Shown here: in pieces, positions 34,419 through 43,633 of the stretch
How the letters are laid out: each line of letters starts with the position of its first letter
Numbering within the stretch: the stretch's first letter is position 1
Assembly: GCF_001482385.1 (NCBI RefSeq)
Contig: NZ_CP013611.1
Span: 1,736,001-1,800,000 of the forward strand
Reading direction: 5' to 3'
Length of the DNA: 64,000 nucleotides
Source: Pseudoalteromonas rubra
GTDB taxonomy: Bacteria; Pseudomonadota; Gammaproteobacteria; Enterobacterales; Alteromonadaceae
Notes under the pieces: generated by a model
The model's database searches: none
Told to the model about the DNA's origin: nothing
What the model saw: the letters and a program-made list of their open reading frames with translations, nothing else
Program-made: the position numbers and the translations under genes

Positions 34419-35753
34419 CTATAAGCTCTTCAGCTGAGCTGAAGGCTGCGTTTGCGCCGCCCGATAGATTGGCCACAAGCCAAACAAAGTGCTACTGAGC
34501 ACCGCCAGAACGACGGTCATCACCACCAGAGGTAAACTCATTTGCATTAGACCCGCGGGTAAGTGTGCAAATATATCAGCAGTTATGCGCAGCCCCAGTT
34601 GTGCCAGGGCCAGCCCCAGGAATCCCCCTAAGATGCCAATCAATACCGTTTCACAACCGAACTGCATTGCAATGTGTTGCTTACTGGCACCCACAGCTCT
34701 GCGTAACCCCACCTCAGCGCCTTTGCCGTAAAATTTTATCAGCATCAGGCCCATGCAATTGAGCAGACAAGCCACAAGAAATGCAGCGGCCAGCCAGACA
34801 GCAATAAAGTCGTCCTCTTCCACCACACGGTCTTCAATGAGCGACTCAGTAATATTGAAAATCTTACTCAAGTTCTCCCGCGCAAATCGCCCACCACTTT
34901 TTTGCTCTTCCACGTAGGCATTAATATAATCCATGTAATCGCCGCGTTGCATAGCTGCTTCCAGTTCAACCCAATAGCGGATCCATACGCACTCAGATGC
35001 CAGAAAGGTTTCCAGTGTGCCATCACCCAATGGCGCCCAGCATTGCCAGCCCATTTCGCCTTTCGACAAAAGATTGTTGTTGACCTGGAATTGAAAGGGG
35101 GTGAACAAAGGGAAAGGCAAATTATGCGCATGATGTGGTCCGTGAAATACCTGAGGAAGGGGTGACCAGCTGTCAATCACACCGACTATTCTTGCCAGGT
35201 GTTTTCCGATATACACATGCTGTCCGACTGAGTTAGCACCCGAGAATAGCCGGTCGTTTGTTTGCCTGTCCAGGACCACCAATGCAGCCCCTTCCCGGTC
35301 CGCTTGATCTGACCAGGGAGCACCATACAAAAATGGCACATTAAACATGGCGAAAAAATCATTGTTGACGGAATTGAAGCGCAACATTTTGGCTTCTTTG
35401 TCGGTCTGACTTTCACTGCGCACCATACTTTTGTACATCACCGCCGCACTTTGCCGCAGGCCCTTGCTGTCCTCTAGCAAATTCATGGTATCCATATAGG
35501 TCAGCATAGGTGGGATAACTTCCTCCCCTTTAGCCAGCTGATACGCTTTATCCGGGCTCCAGCTACTGAGGCGCACGGAGAAAACCCGATCACTTTTTTC
35601 GGGTAAGGGATCTTGAGCCATCATAATACTGACGGTCGAGGTGATCATGGTGGCCGCAATGCCCATCGCGATCGTGCCAATCATCAGAATACTTAACAAC
35701 GGCGTTTTTTTGAGACTGAGCCAGGCCAGTTTGAAGTAGTAGCCAATTAGCAT
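34419..35753 (-). CDS. ABC transporter permease, MacB/FtsX type (pair 2, A)
   Basis: A 444-residue permease with the same fold: N-terminal helix (about 17-38), large periplasmic domain, then three helices with the FtsX signature (GKGAEVGLRRAVGASKQHIA). It is paralogous to the gene at 37111-38442; both start with YYFKLAWLSLKKTPLL or a near copy. The ATG at 35753 is preferred to a GTG at 35759 because GGGGAGG lies just before it. It ends 10 bases before the next permease, implying a heterodimer of an A and a B permease. Substrate unknown. Confidence 0.9.
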   Translation of the reverse strand: MLIGYYFKLAWLSLKKTPLLSILMIGTIAMGIAATMITSTVSIMMAQDPLPEKSDRVFSVRLSSWSPDKAYQLAKGEEVIPPMLTYMDTMNLLEDSKGLRQSAAVMYKSMVRSESQTDKEAKMLRFNSVNNDFFAMFNVPFLYGAPWSDQADREGAALVVLDRQTNDRLFSGANSVGQHVYIGKHLARIVGVIDSWSPLPQVFHGPHHAHNLPFPLFTPFQFQVNNNLLSKGEMGWQCWAPLGDGTLETFLASECVWIRYWVELEAAMQRGDYMDYINAYVEEQKSGGRFARENLSKIFNITESLIEDRVVEEDDFIAVWLAAAFLVACLLNCMGLMLIKFYGKGAEVGLRRAVGASKQHIAMQFGCETVLIGILGGFLGLALAQLGLRITADIFAHLPAGLMQMSLPLVVMTVVLAVLSSTLFGLWPIYRAAQTQPSAQLKSL

Positions 35754-35870
35754 ACCCACCTCCCCGAAACAGATTGGTTAGGGCAATAAATAGGTACAAA
35801 CAAGGTTGACCGATTTGAATTGAATCGCATACTTATTCCTTTATTATTTTAATTATATTTCCTTTAAATT

Positions 35871-35891
35871 CAGGTCACATCATGTGACCTG
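35871..35891. other. Perfect 21-base palindrome between permease pairs
   Basis: CAGGTCACAT and ATGTGACCTG flank one central base, four bases after the stop of the upstream permease (minus strand). It could be an RNA hairpin that tunes or ends transcription between the two duplicated pairs, or a protein site; there is no T-run, so a strong terminator is unlikely. The region 35760-35870 is AT-rich and could hold a second promoter for the downstream pair. Confidence 0.6.
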
Positions 35892-35895
35892 CACT

Positions 35896-37101
35896 TTAAA
35901 CACTGCGTGTCGCCAACGCTGGCGAAACACGCGCAGCTTGCCATGCAGGCTGAAACACAGCACATTGACCAGCAAACAGAATGATCACTGCACCTGCCGT
36001 CAAATAGTTGGCCGGTACCGGCGCGAGACCAAAATAGCTCACTAGCTGCGTATTGACCAAAACAGCACAGAGTATGCCAATGACCACACCAACCAGCGTC
36101 ACAATGAAATTCTCTAACATATAATAACGCAACACCTGAAACTGATTAGCCCCCAGCGCACGACGGGTGCCAATTTGCTTACGGCGCTTCAGAATGGCAA
36201 ACCTAGCCTGCCCAAAAATGGCCAGCATAGTCAGGATCAATAACCCCACCAGGACCAGTTGCAACGTTTGCAACTCAGCAACGTCTGTTCGGTAGCTTTC
36301 CTCTCGGATCTGACTAAACGGTTTGAGCTTATCGATTTGCCTGCCAGGCGTCATCAGCAGCAGACCTTTGACATCCAGCATGGCCTGATCCAGCGCAGCC
36401 GGCTTTGCTTTTACCATAATGCCCACTTTGTCCCGAACTTCAAATGTGGGGGACACTACAGCATGCTCAAAGAGCCGCCAAAAGCTCCAGACCGCCTTGA
36501 GATCGTCCACAACACCAATCACCTGCTGTGGTTCATTGTGCACATACAGAGTCTTGCCGAGCACATCACGCCAGTTATCAGGATGCAATGTTTGCGCGAG
36601 CGCTCTGGAAATCACCACTTTCCCGCCAGACCGTGCCCCAAAAAAAGAGTGCGAGACATCACTCCTTTCAAACCATTGTCCTGCGACTAGTTGCAAATCC
36701 AGAGTATCGAGGCTGTCATAATTACTGCCGTAATAACCGCTCGAGGTGAGCTTGTCTTCATCAGCCGGGCCATAACCAATATCAACAGAGCGACCATACC
36801 CACTCAGGGGCACAGAGGTCACAGGGATGGCATTATCGACACTGTCCAGGCCTTTAATATCGCGTATTGCTTGCTCAAACTCAGCAACTCGGGCTTCCCC
36901 GGTTTCCTGTAAGTTGATAAACAGGGAAAACACCTGCTTTTCGTTGACACCACTGGGCGCTGTCACTTTTTCGTGCTTTTGCATCACCATATAAACGGCA
37001 TTGACAAAAATGGTAAATGTCACGGCTATCTGTAACACCAACAGCAAAGGAGACGTTTTACTGTGCCAAAGAGATTTAAGAATGACGGTAAAATCCTTCA
37101 T
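35896..37101 (-). CDS. ABC transporter permease, MacB/FtsX type (pair 1, B)
   Basis: A 401-residue permease with one N-terminal helix, a periplasmic domain of about 230 residues and three C-terminal helices including RKQIGTRRALGANQFQVLRY. The closest relative in the window is the gene at 33200-34408, pointing to tandem duplication of an A-B permease pair. It starts 9 bases after permease A of its pair. The periplasmic domain has diverged much more between the two copies than the membrane parts, which suggests different substrates or partner proteins. Confidence 0.9.
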   Translation of the reverse strand: MKDFTVILKSLWHSKTSPLLLVLQIAVTFTIFVNAVYMVMQKHEKVTAPSGVNEKQVFSLFINLQETGEARVAEFEQAIRDIKGLDSVDNAIPVTSVPLSGYGRSVDIGYGPADEDKLTSSGYYGSNYDSLDTLDLQLVAGQWFERSDVSHSFFGARSGGKVVISRALAQTLHPDNWRDVLGKTLYVHNEPQQVIGVVDDLKAVWSFWRLFEHAVVSPTFEVRDKVGIMVKAKPAALDQAMLDVKGLLLMTPGRQIDKLKPFSQIREESYRTDVAELQTLQLVLVGLLILTMLAIFGQARFAILKRRKQIGTRRALGANQFQVLRYYMLENFIVTLVGVVIGILCAVLVNTQLVSYFGLAPVPANYLTAGAVIILFAGQCAVFQPAWQAARVSPALATRSV

Positions 37102-37110
37102 GACTTCCTC

Positions 37111-38442
37111 CTACAAACTCTTAAGCTGACTGGATGGCTGGATCTGCGCTGCACGATAAATTGGCCACAAACCAAATAACACACTGGTCACCACAGACAG
37201 AATCAAAGTCATCAGCATGATCTTCAGATCCATTTGCATAATGGTGACATTGAGATAGGTGAATATTTGCTGGATTAGCTGCAAACCCAGCTGCGCAAAT
37301 ATCAGGCCCAATACGCCCCCTAAAATACCAATCAGAAATGCCTCACACAGGAACTGCCAGCAGATGTCGTTACGACTGGCTCCCACGGCTCGTCGTAGCC
37401 CTATTTCACTGCCTTTACCATAAAACTTGTTCATCATCAGGCTCATACAATTGAGCAAACAGGCCAGTAAAAAGGCAAACGCCAGCCACACTGCCATGTC
37501 ATTTTCGTTACTCAGCACCTCAGCCCAGCGCAGGTATTCATCAATGGTGAATAAGCGACTGAGATTCTCTCTGGCAAACCGACCTGCCGATTTTTGCTCA
37601 TCAACATAGGCATTGATAAAATCCATATAATCAGCTCTGTCTTCGGCTGACTCCAGTTCAGCCCAATAAAACAGCCAAATACAATCAGACGCAATGAAAA
37701 CGCTAAAATCGACATCTTCAACGTCTTGCCAACAGGACCAGGTTACGTCGTTATGAGAAAAAATTTGTTGATTAATCTGATATTCCAGCGGTACAAACAG
37801 CGCCTCAGGGTCCTGATATGCCTGTGAAGATAAATAATAGAATCTCGGGATCGGAAACCAGTCGTCCATCACACCAACAATTTGCATCAACGACTCACCC
37901 AAAACAATATGGCGGCCCACCGAGTTGGCGCCTCCAAACAACTCATCGTTCAGGGCTTTGGTGATCACAACCACCGGATTACCTGAACTGTCATCCTGTT
38001 CAGACCAGGCATTACCATATAAAAATGGCACCTGGAACATAGAAAAGAAATCGTTGTGGGTGGTGCGTATCATACGCATTTGTGCATCTCGGCGATTTTG
38101 CTCCTCAGCCCGGCTCATTATTTTAAACAGCCCGATGGCCGTTTCCTGTTTCGCCTTCGCGGCCGCTTTGAGGCCTCGGACATCCCGGTAAGAGACCATT
38201 GCGGGTATCTCTTCCTGGCCATCGACCATCAGATATGGCTGATCAGGCCCCCAGGAGCTTAGTTGCACAGTAAACAATCTGTCACTTTTTGCTGGCAGGG
38301 GATCTTTGGTCATCATATAACTCACGGTATATGTCACCATCGCCGCAGCAATCCCCAAAGCGATAGTGCTCACCATAAGCACACTCAGCAATGGTGTTTT
38401 GCGTAAGCTGAGCCACGCCAGCTTAAAATAATAACTCAACAT
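37111..38442 (-). CDS. ABC transporter permease, MacB/FtsX type (pair 1, A)
   Basis: A 443-residue permease of the MacB/FtsX type: MLSYYFKLAWLSLRKTPLL at the N-terminus leads into a membrane helix, a large periplasmic domain, and three C-terminal helices (KGSEIGLRRAVGASRNDICW). It follows the ATPase gene after 8 bases and is therefore the first permease of the operon. Paralogue of the gene at 34419-35753. It has the conserved ATPase-contact region (IGLRRA) expected for coupling. Confidence 0.9.
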   Translation of the reverse strand: MLSYYFKLAWLSLRKTPLLSVLMVSTIALGIAAAMVTYTVSYMMTKDPLPAKSDRLFTVQLSSWGPDQPYLMVDGQEEIPAMVSYRDVRGLKAAAKAKQETAIGLFKIMSRAEEQNRRDAQMRMIRTTHNDFFSMFQVPFLYGNAWSEQDDSSGNPVVVITKALNDELFGGANSVGRHIVLGESLMQIVGVMDDWFPIPRFYYLSSQAYQDPEALFVPLEYQINQQIFSHNDVTWSCWQDVEDVDFSVFIASDCIWLFYWAELESAEDRADYMDFINAYVDEQKSAGRFARENLSRLFTIDEYLRWAEVLSNENDMAVWLAFAFLLACLLNCMSLMMNKFYGKGSEIGLRRAVGASRNDICWQFLCEAFLIGILGGVLGLIFAQLGLQLIQQIFTYLNVTIMQMDLKIMLMTLILSVVTSVLFGLWPIYRAAQIQPSSQLKSL

Positions 38443-38450
38443 ATGTGTTC

Positions 38451-39140
38451 CTAAGCAATCGCCTGCTCTGGGGCAAGACGCTCACTCAGCACACCGTCTT
38501 TTATCTCTATGATCCTTTGTGCCTGACTGGCCTGCTCCGTGTCATGTGTCACCATCAAAATACTCGTACCTTTGGCGTTGATATCTTTAAGCAGGGACAT
38601 AATGCCATCAGCCATCTTTGAATCCAGGTTACCTGTGGGTTCATCCGCCAACAAAAATGCCGGGCTGCCCGCCAATGCCCGTGCGATTGCAACACGCTGC
38701 TGTTGACCACCAGAGAGCTGTTGTGGGTAATGATCTTTTCGACTTGCCAGACCGACCTGCTGCAAGGCGTCCATAACACGCTGTTTGCGCTCACTGGCGC
38801 TAAAGCTGCGATAACGCAGCGGCATTTCGACATTATCGAATAAATTCAGTTCCGGGATCAGATTAAACCCCTGAAAGATAAAGCCGATCTTCTCATTTCG
38901 TAAGCGCGACTTTTGCTTATCTGACAGGCCTGTGACATCGTTACCATCGAGCAAATACTGCCCTTCGCAATATTCTTCCAGCAATCCTGCAATGTTCAGA
39001 AAGGTTGTTTTACCTGAGCCAGAAGGACCAATAACAGCAACAAACTCGCCCTGCTGAACTTCCAGGTCAAATGGTTGCAGCGCTTGAGTTTTTACCGTAT
39101 CCGTGTAATAAGCCTTCGCCAGTTTTGACATTTTAAGCAT
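38451..39140 (-). CDS. ABC transporter ATP-binding protein, MacB/LolD type
   Basis: A 229-residue ATPase with Walker A (GPSGSGKTTFL), Q-loop (FIFQGFNLIPEL), signature LSGGQQQRVAIARAL and Walker B (FLLADEPTGNLD). It is of the LolD/MacB group that partners FtsX-type permeases. It is the only ATPase for four permease genes downstream, so it presumably powers both pairs. AAGGA precedes the ATG. It is the first gene of the operon; the control region is the 379-base gap upstream, which has inverted repeats (CAGGCA...TGCCTG at 39204-39224 and CTACA...TGTAG at 39380-39394) but no promoter that I can name with confidence. Confidence 0.95.
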   Translation of the reverse strand: MLKMSKLAKAYYTDTVKTQALQPFDLEVQQGEFVAVIGPSGSGKTTFLNIAGLLEEYCEGQYLLDGNDVTGLSDKQKSRLRNEKIGFIFQGFNLIPELNLFDNVEMPLRYRSFSASERKQRVMDALQQVGLASRKDHYPQQLSGGQQQRVAIARALAGSPAFLLADEPTGNLDSKMADGIMSLLKDINAKGTSILMVTHDTEQASQAQRIIEIKDGVLSERLAPEQAIA

Positions 39141-39519
39141 TAAAATTTCCTTATGGATTGTCTTTATTCTTGTAATTCTGGAGCTCGTTCACTCCTACAG
39201 CGACAGGCACACAAGACATGCCTGCCCTCAGGACAACGCGCTGGCAGCTTGAGAAGCTTATGTCTAAAATTAAGCACATAAGCAATCCGCCAGCGAACTC
39301 AAGAAGGTACACAAAAAAACATTTAAAGTCACGTTTTTTAAACGTTCCATTAAACTAAAGATGTCTCTGATTTTATCTACTACATTTGTTGTAGGTATTT
39401 GAAAGTAATAATTAAGCGTATTTTTAAGCGCTTAGATTTGTTAACAAAACAAAGTGCTGCTTACCCGCTTGTCGCGCACATAGTTTTTCGCTTATTTGAC
39501 TTGTCTAAACGAGGGAAAC
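39141..39519. other. Intergenic control region between divergent genes
   Basis: A 379-base stretch between the ABC operon (minus) and the DUF1993 gene (plus). It is AT-rich from 39300 on. Two small inverted repeats (39204-39224, 39380-39394) are visible. Open frames of 26 and 32 codons exist on both strands but lack ribosome sites and are not called. Confidence 0.5.
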
Positions 39520-40014
39520 ATGACCGATATTATTGAGCCATTCGTACATTATCTGAACCAATTGCAAGCAATACTGGCACGCGACGACATTAAAGATGAA
39601 CTACTAATGCGTCGTCTAAGCCCTGACATGTTTCCATTTCACCAGCAAGTTTCAACCGCCGCCGCACTCTCGTTACGATGCTGCTGTCCTTTATTTAACA
39701 GAGAAGTCGCGAACTTCAAGCGACCCATTGTGAGCGTCGCAGATTTACAAGAAGAAATAGATGACACTCTGGACTATCTAACGCAATTACAAGACGTCTC
39801 ATTGGATGAAATGCCCACAAGTATTACTTTTGTGGCGGGGTTTACCAACCACACTCTGGAGCCTGAGAAGTACTTTCAGCTTTATGCCTGGCCCAACTTT
39901 TTATTCCACTTCTCAATGGCATACGCAATACTGCGCGCCGCAGGCATTCCCCTGGGCAAAGGCGACTTTGATGGCTTTCATCGCTACCCCGCCGGATTTT
40001 CATTCCCTTCCTGA
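39520..40014 (+). CDS. DUF1993-type protein
   Basis: A 164-residue cytoplasmic, mostly helical protein. The pattern RLSPDMFPFHQQVSTAAALS near residue 38 and FLFHFSMAYAILRAAGIPLG near the C-terminus match my memory of DUF1993, a DinB-related four-helix family with no known reaction. GAGGG precedes the ATG at 39520 at the proper distance; the longer start at 39496 has none. A run of three cysteines (RCCCPLF) around residue 56 is unusual. It is divergent from the ABC operon and followed by a 220-base gap without a recognisable gene. Confidence 0.75.
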   Translation: MTDIIEPFVHYLNQLQAILARDDIKDELLMRRLSPDMFPFHQQVSTAAALSLRCCCPLFNREVANFKRPIVSVADLQEEIDDTLDYLTQLQDVSLDEMPTSITFVAGFTNHTLEPEKYFQLYAWPNFLFHFSMAYAILRAAGIPLGKGDFDGFHRYPAGFSFPS

Positions 40015-40235
40015 ACAGGCCTGGCAAGCCAACAAACCAGGGATGATAACAAAGGTGCCTCTTTGTCCCCCAAAGTTGGCTTTGCTGTTCTGACGTAGTT
40101 CACGCAGCCAACCGAGTGAACGAACAGCGCATCTACAGACTCCCGGGTAACCCCTAACGGCCCTTAACCTTCCTAAAGTTATGAGCTTGTTTGCCGATAT
40201 ATGTCTAACTTTAAGTAACAAGGATAAGGTTATTT

Positions 40236-41675
40236 ATGAAGCTACACTTTCACACTTACCCCAATCGGACAGATCACCTCTTTGACCGGCAAACCCGCAG
40301 TGCTCAGGAAGCACAGGATACAGATCACGCAGCGATTGCCGACTCAGGAACACCTATCACAGACGAGCACTTAAAAACATTGCTCCCGGAAATCCCGAAC
40401 CGTCCAGCCTCGCCTTTCACTTACCCAAGACCCAGTGCTGAACGGTCTGACTATGTTGGCTTTAAGCGTTTTCATATTGTCAGCCAGCATAGCGCAGACA
40501 CGGAACATGGTCAGCTGAGTAAAGAATATGCTTATGGCGACCTGAGCGACACAGACGACATCAATGCGTTTCTCGCCCAACTTGACCGTCTGTCACCCGA
40601 GCAAAGGAATAAACTCGAGCACATTAAACCCAGTAAATCTCTGCTATCCATCGCTGAACGGCTAGATGATGAAGCGCTGTCTCAACTTGCAGATATATTA
40701 ATAGACGCTGGCAGTACCCCTATTTTTTCTGAACAAAGACGAAACCAGGTGCCAGACCAACTCGTCGACGCACTTGCGGCTTTGTCTGATGACGTGCTGG
40801 GAGATACCATTGCAACCCTTGCCAGTCTGCGCGAACAAGGTGCAAGCTATCAGGCCCCAACTTCACCGGTAAGTCTTGATGAGCATGGTCAGGAGCACCT
40901 GCTAATGGCCTCATATGACCGCGAGAAGTTCTGGAAACATAAGATCAATCAACCCGTGGAAGAGATTGAGCTGCTGCATACCTTCGGTGATTTACTGATC
41001 AGCGGTAAATTTAAAGGCGATGATCTCAGTACGCTGAATACCCACCTGCAACAAAGTACCTTTGAGCAAAGCCGCGGCATACTGGATATGGCCACAGTCA
41101 TTAAACCTTTTGAGAAGCACAGCATGCTCGAGATGCTGGATGAAGCTGACAAAGACAGCGAACCGAACATTTTTGTTTACCTGAGTCAGCAAGTCGACCT
41201 GTCTGCCCACCGTCAATACTACCAGAGCGAGAACAACGATATGGTGGTACAACAGGATTTACCGCCGAGTGACTCTGATCGTGGCCGACTCTACTCTGAT
41301 ATTTTAACTGCTTATGATGAATACGGGCTGGGGTGGATCAATGATGCACTGGAACACGTGGCAGATACGCCGCCACAAATTCAACGGCAACTGTGGAGTC
41401 AACTGCTGGATGATGCTGCGCAATTTGAAGATCAGTTTATCCGCTCAGATGCGTTGGAAAGCTGGGCAAATCAGGCGATCACTCCAATTTTGCATGCATT
41501 TCATGATCAACAGATTGAGCGCATTCGCGAATTTAACAGTGAACGTGAAGTGCCTGATTACCTTGGTAACCTCACTTACTTTGGCAGTATGCGTCAAGCG
41601 ACTATCTCAGCCACTGATACGACAGAGTCCATACAGAGTCGTGCCGTAAACAATAACCATTCTGGAGAAGAATAA
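40236..41675 (+). CDS. Unrecognised 479-residue acidic protein
   Basis: A large protein that I cannot place in a family. It has no signal peptide and no membrane helix, so it is probably cytoplasmic unless exported by a dedicated route. The first 100 residues are polar and probably disordered (many S, T, D, P); the rest is rich in acidic alpha-helices (for example DTDDINAFLAQLDRLSPEQR and LSDDVLGDTIATLASLREQG) with repeated leucine spacing that suggests a helical-repeat or coiled-coil scaffold. AAGGATAAGG stands before the ATG. It is transcribed alone and ends at a good terminator (41681-41700). Base composition matches its surroundings. Confidence 0.65.
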   Translation: MKLHFHTYPNRTDHLFDRQTRSAQEAQDTDHAAIADSGTPITDEHLKTLLPEIPNRPASPFTYPRPSAERSDYVGFKRFHIVSQHSADTEHGQLSKEYAYGDLSDTDDINAFLAQLDRLSPEQRNKLEHIKPSKSLLSIAERLDDEALSQLADILIDAGSTPIFSEQRRNQVPDQLVDALAALSDDVLGDTIATLASLREQGASYQAPTSPVSLDEHGQEHLLMASYDREKFWKHKINQPVEEIELLHTFGDLLISGKFKGDDLSTLNTHLQQSTFEQSRGILDMATVIKPFEKHSMLEMLDEADKDSEPNIFVYLSQQVDLSAHRQYYQSENNDMVVQQDLPPSDSDRGRLYSDILTAYDEYGLGWINDALEHVADTPPQIQRQLWSQLLDDAAQFEDQFIRSDALESWANQAITPILHAFHDQQIERIREFNSEREVPDYLGNLTYFGSMRQATISATDTTESIQSRAVNNNHSGEE

Positions 41676-41680
41676 AACTG

Positions 41681-41700
41681 GCGCAGGGAATGCGCTTTTT
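41681..41700 (+). terminator. Terminator after the 479-residue protein gene
   Basis: GCGCA pairs with TGCGC across a five-base loop and continues into TTTTT, a few bases after the stop codon. Confidence 0.75.
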
Positions 41701-41804
41701 GTTATCCGGGCGCACGGTGCAAAGGTTGCAGCCAAATATAATTAGGATATGATACCGAACACTTAACCAAGCTCATTACACTAATAACTCACAGAGCATG
41801 ATGT

Positions 41805-42569
41805 ATGACCAAAAGATTTTTCACACTGGTACTGCTAGTAACGGTATTCGTTTCCCAGGCATGGGCCTCAACCTTTAAACTCGACAGACATAGAGTAGTT
41901 CTGGATCAGGACATGCGCCGGGGCGAACTGCGCATTTATAACACCTCTGATAGCCTGCAAAGCTACCGGATATCGCTTATCGACATGCAAATGGATAAAG
42001 AAGGCATATTGAAGTTTGCACAGCAATATGAGTTTTCTGCCAAGCCTTACTTGCGAGTCGGGCCACGTGTTGCCAAAGATGTTTTGCCCAAACAATTTCA
42101 GAAAGTTCGGCTAATGAAAAAAGGCAAAATCCCGGAAGGAGAGTTTCGTGCACACCTCATGGTTGAAGCACTCAGTGGTGATGACCCAACGGAGCAAAGT
42201 GGTGCTATTCAGGTTAAAGCCAATTACAAGGTTGTCATTCCCGTTTTCATCAAAAACACTTCCTCAGTCACTGAGCTGTCGATTGGCGACATTACATTCA
42301 GTAAAGATGCCAGCAATCTGATAGTCAGACTGAACAAACAAGGCCCGGGGCACACCAGTGCAAACCTGGTAGTCAAAGAGGCTGAAGAAGAGCTGTTTCG
42401 GGTGAATCAATTCAGCCTATACCCAGAGCTCAGTCAACGGGATATGACATTACCGATTGAATACAAAGAGGTTGCCAGTAAAAAATTGACAATTCAGCTC
42501 GAAGATGTGGAGTCTAAAGAACCACTAAAAACTCTCGACGTCACCATTACAGAGGACCTGCTGAAGTAA
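41805..42569 (+). CDS. Periplasmic pilus chaperone-like protein
   Basis: A 254-residue protein with a signal peptide (cleavage near AWA) and the look of a PapD-type fimbrial chaperone: an N-terminal Ig-like domain (FKLDRHRVVLDQDMRRGELR, then IYNTSDSLQSYRISLID) and a second domain after residue 140. Such chaperones donate a strand to pilin subunits and hand them to the usher. The match to classical chaperones is loose. The stop codon overlaps the next start (TAATG), coupling it to the first subunit gene. It heads a four-gene locus with two small secreted subunits and an usher-like protein. Confidence 0.75.
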   Translation: MTKRFFTLVLLVTVFVSQAWASTFKLDRHRVVLDQDMRRGELRIYNTSDSLQSYRISLIDMQMDKEGILKFAQQYEFSAKPYLRVGPRVAKDVLPKQFQKVRLMKKGKIPEGEFRAHLMVEALSGDDPTEQSGAIQVKANYKVVIPVFIKNTSSVTELSIGDITFSKDASNLIVRLNKQGPGHTSANLVVKEAEEELFRVNQFSLYPELSQRDMTLPIEYKEVASKKLTIQLEDVESKEPLKTLDVTITEDLLK

Positions 42570-43069
42570 TGGCTGTCGGCTTATTGACTGGATTATGGTT
42601 AGTTGCTTCTGCGCAAAGTGTCGATACATTGACATATCTGAAGCAACAACAACGCCAGGCTAGTCAATTTAATGGAGTCAGTATCAATTTATTGGCGCCC
42701 ATGACGTTTCCCCAGCTAAAACAAACGCCCGCAACCTGGGATGGTGCTTTTTGTAAGGCCAATGGCAAAAAAAATAAAAAAGCCGTAAAAAAGTCACTTT
42801 GCCCTGGTTTAAGAGGCTACAAAGCAGAGTTTGAAATTAGCGGTGAGCCCAGAAGCTACGTGGACATACACGTTTTTGGCAATGAAACCAAACAGGGTCT
42901 TACCTTTACCGTACAGAATAAATCAGGAGGCTTTAGCAAGCGCGTAAGAATAAAAAAAAGTGGAGTTGGCACATTTAGTGCAGGAGGTATTATAACGCTC
43001 AGTAACGCTCATGAAACAGGCAGCGGAGAATACGCTTTCAGCTACACAGTTACTGCGCTATATCAATAA
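42569..43069 (+). CDS. Putative minor pilin, DUF4402-like
   Basis: A 166-residue secreted protein with a signal peptide (MAVGLLTGLWLVASAQS). The mature part is beta-rich with two cysteines (AFCKANG and SLCPGLRG) that may pair, and a lysine-rich loop. It is a paralogue of the next gene: same length, same MTFPQL/MSFPEL motif, same cysteine positions, and same end (AFSYTVTALYQ versus SFSYDFVAAYQ). The resemblance to DUF4402 secreted subunits is moderate. Start overlaps the chaperone stop. Its more basic sequence and first position suggest a minor or tip subunit. Confidence 0.65.
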   Translation: MAVGLLTGLWLVASAQSVDTLTYLKQQQRQASQFNGVSINLLAPMTFPQLKQTPATWDGAFCKANGKKNKKAVKKSLCPGLRGYKAEFEISGEPRSYVDIHVFGNETKQGLTFTVQNKSGGFSKRVRIKKSGVGTFSAGGIITLSNAHETGSGEYAFSYTVTALYQ

Positions 43070-43087
43070 TAATTAAGGAAATAAACA

Positions 43088-43588
43088 ATGTTTAAAAAAG
43101 CCTCCAGCACACTTGCACTGTTAGTTATGAGTTTTGGTTCAGCCGCAGCGACTTATCAGGTTGATGTTAACCTGGTGGTTGAGCGCGCACCTCTGCAAAT
43201 TGCACAAACATCCGCTATGAGCTTTCCTGAGCTTTTGGTAAACGAAGCGTCGAAAAACGGTGACTCTTGTTACGCCGTAGAAACGCCGCTACCAAACCCA
43301 ATCGCATCAGCCCTGTGTAACGATGCCAACGTTGGCGGTAAACGTGCCACTTTTACCGTATCAGGCACGCCTCACGCACAAGTTGTCTACACATTTTCTG
43401 CACCCGATCAGACGCAAGATGGACTTCGCTTTACCATGACAGACATGACAGCAGGTGCTCAGCTTGATAACGCAGGTGAAGCCAGCGTCTCATTCGCAGC
43501 CAGCATTGTACTGGACGACAAAGACATCGCAATCAATGCACCTGGTACCAAATCATTTAGCTATGACTTTGTTGCAGCTTACCAGTAA
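43088..43588 (+). CDS. Putative major pilin, DUF4402-like
   Basis: A 166-residue secreted protein with a signal peptide ending near SAAA, an acidic beta-rich mature part, and two cysteines (DSCYAVE and ALCNDAN). It pairs with the preceding gene as a paralogue. A strong hairpin directly follows the gene, which in pilus operons often makes the major subunit mRNA more abundant than the usher mRNA, so this is the likely major subunit. AAGGA precedes the ATG. The alternative that both are non-pilus secreted proteins cannot be excluded. Confidence 0.7.
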   Translation: MFKKASSTLALLVMSFGSAAATYQVDVNLVVERAPLQIAQTSAMSFPELLVNEASKNGDSCYAVETPLPNPIASALCNDANVGGKRATFTVSGTPHAQVVYTFSAPDQTQDGLRFTMTDMTAGAQLDNAGEASVSFAASIVLDDKDIAINAPGTKSFSYDFVAAYQ

Positions 43589-43605
43589 TATCACCAAGTT
43601 CCCTT

Positions 43606-43630
43606 AAAGGCCCGGCCCAGCCGGGCCTTT
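43606..43630 (+). terminator. Strong hairpin before the usher gene
   Basis: AAAGGCCCGG pairs with CCGGGCCTTT, ending three bases before the usher ATG. It has only three T after the stem, so it may attenuate transcription, and it also covers the place where the usher ribosome site should be. Confidence 0.8.
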
Positions 43631-43633
43631 ACC

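Noticed and set aside
35871..35891. The palindrome as a CRP site
   Set aside because: The half-sites are in the opposite orientation (TCACA...TGTGA, not TGTGA...TCACA) and the position is just after a stop codon.
39236..39350. Short frames of 26-32 codons in the 379-base gap before the ABC operon
   Set aside because: No ribosome sites, no recognisable motifs, and they overlap each other on opposite strands.
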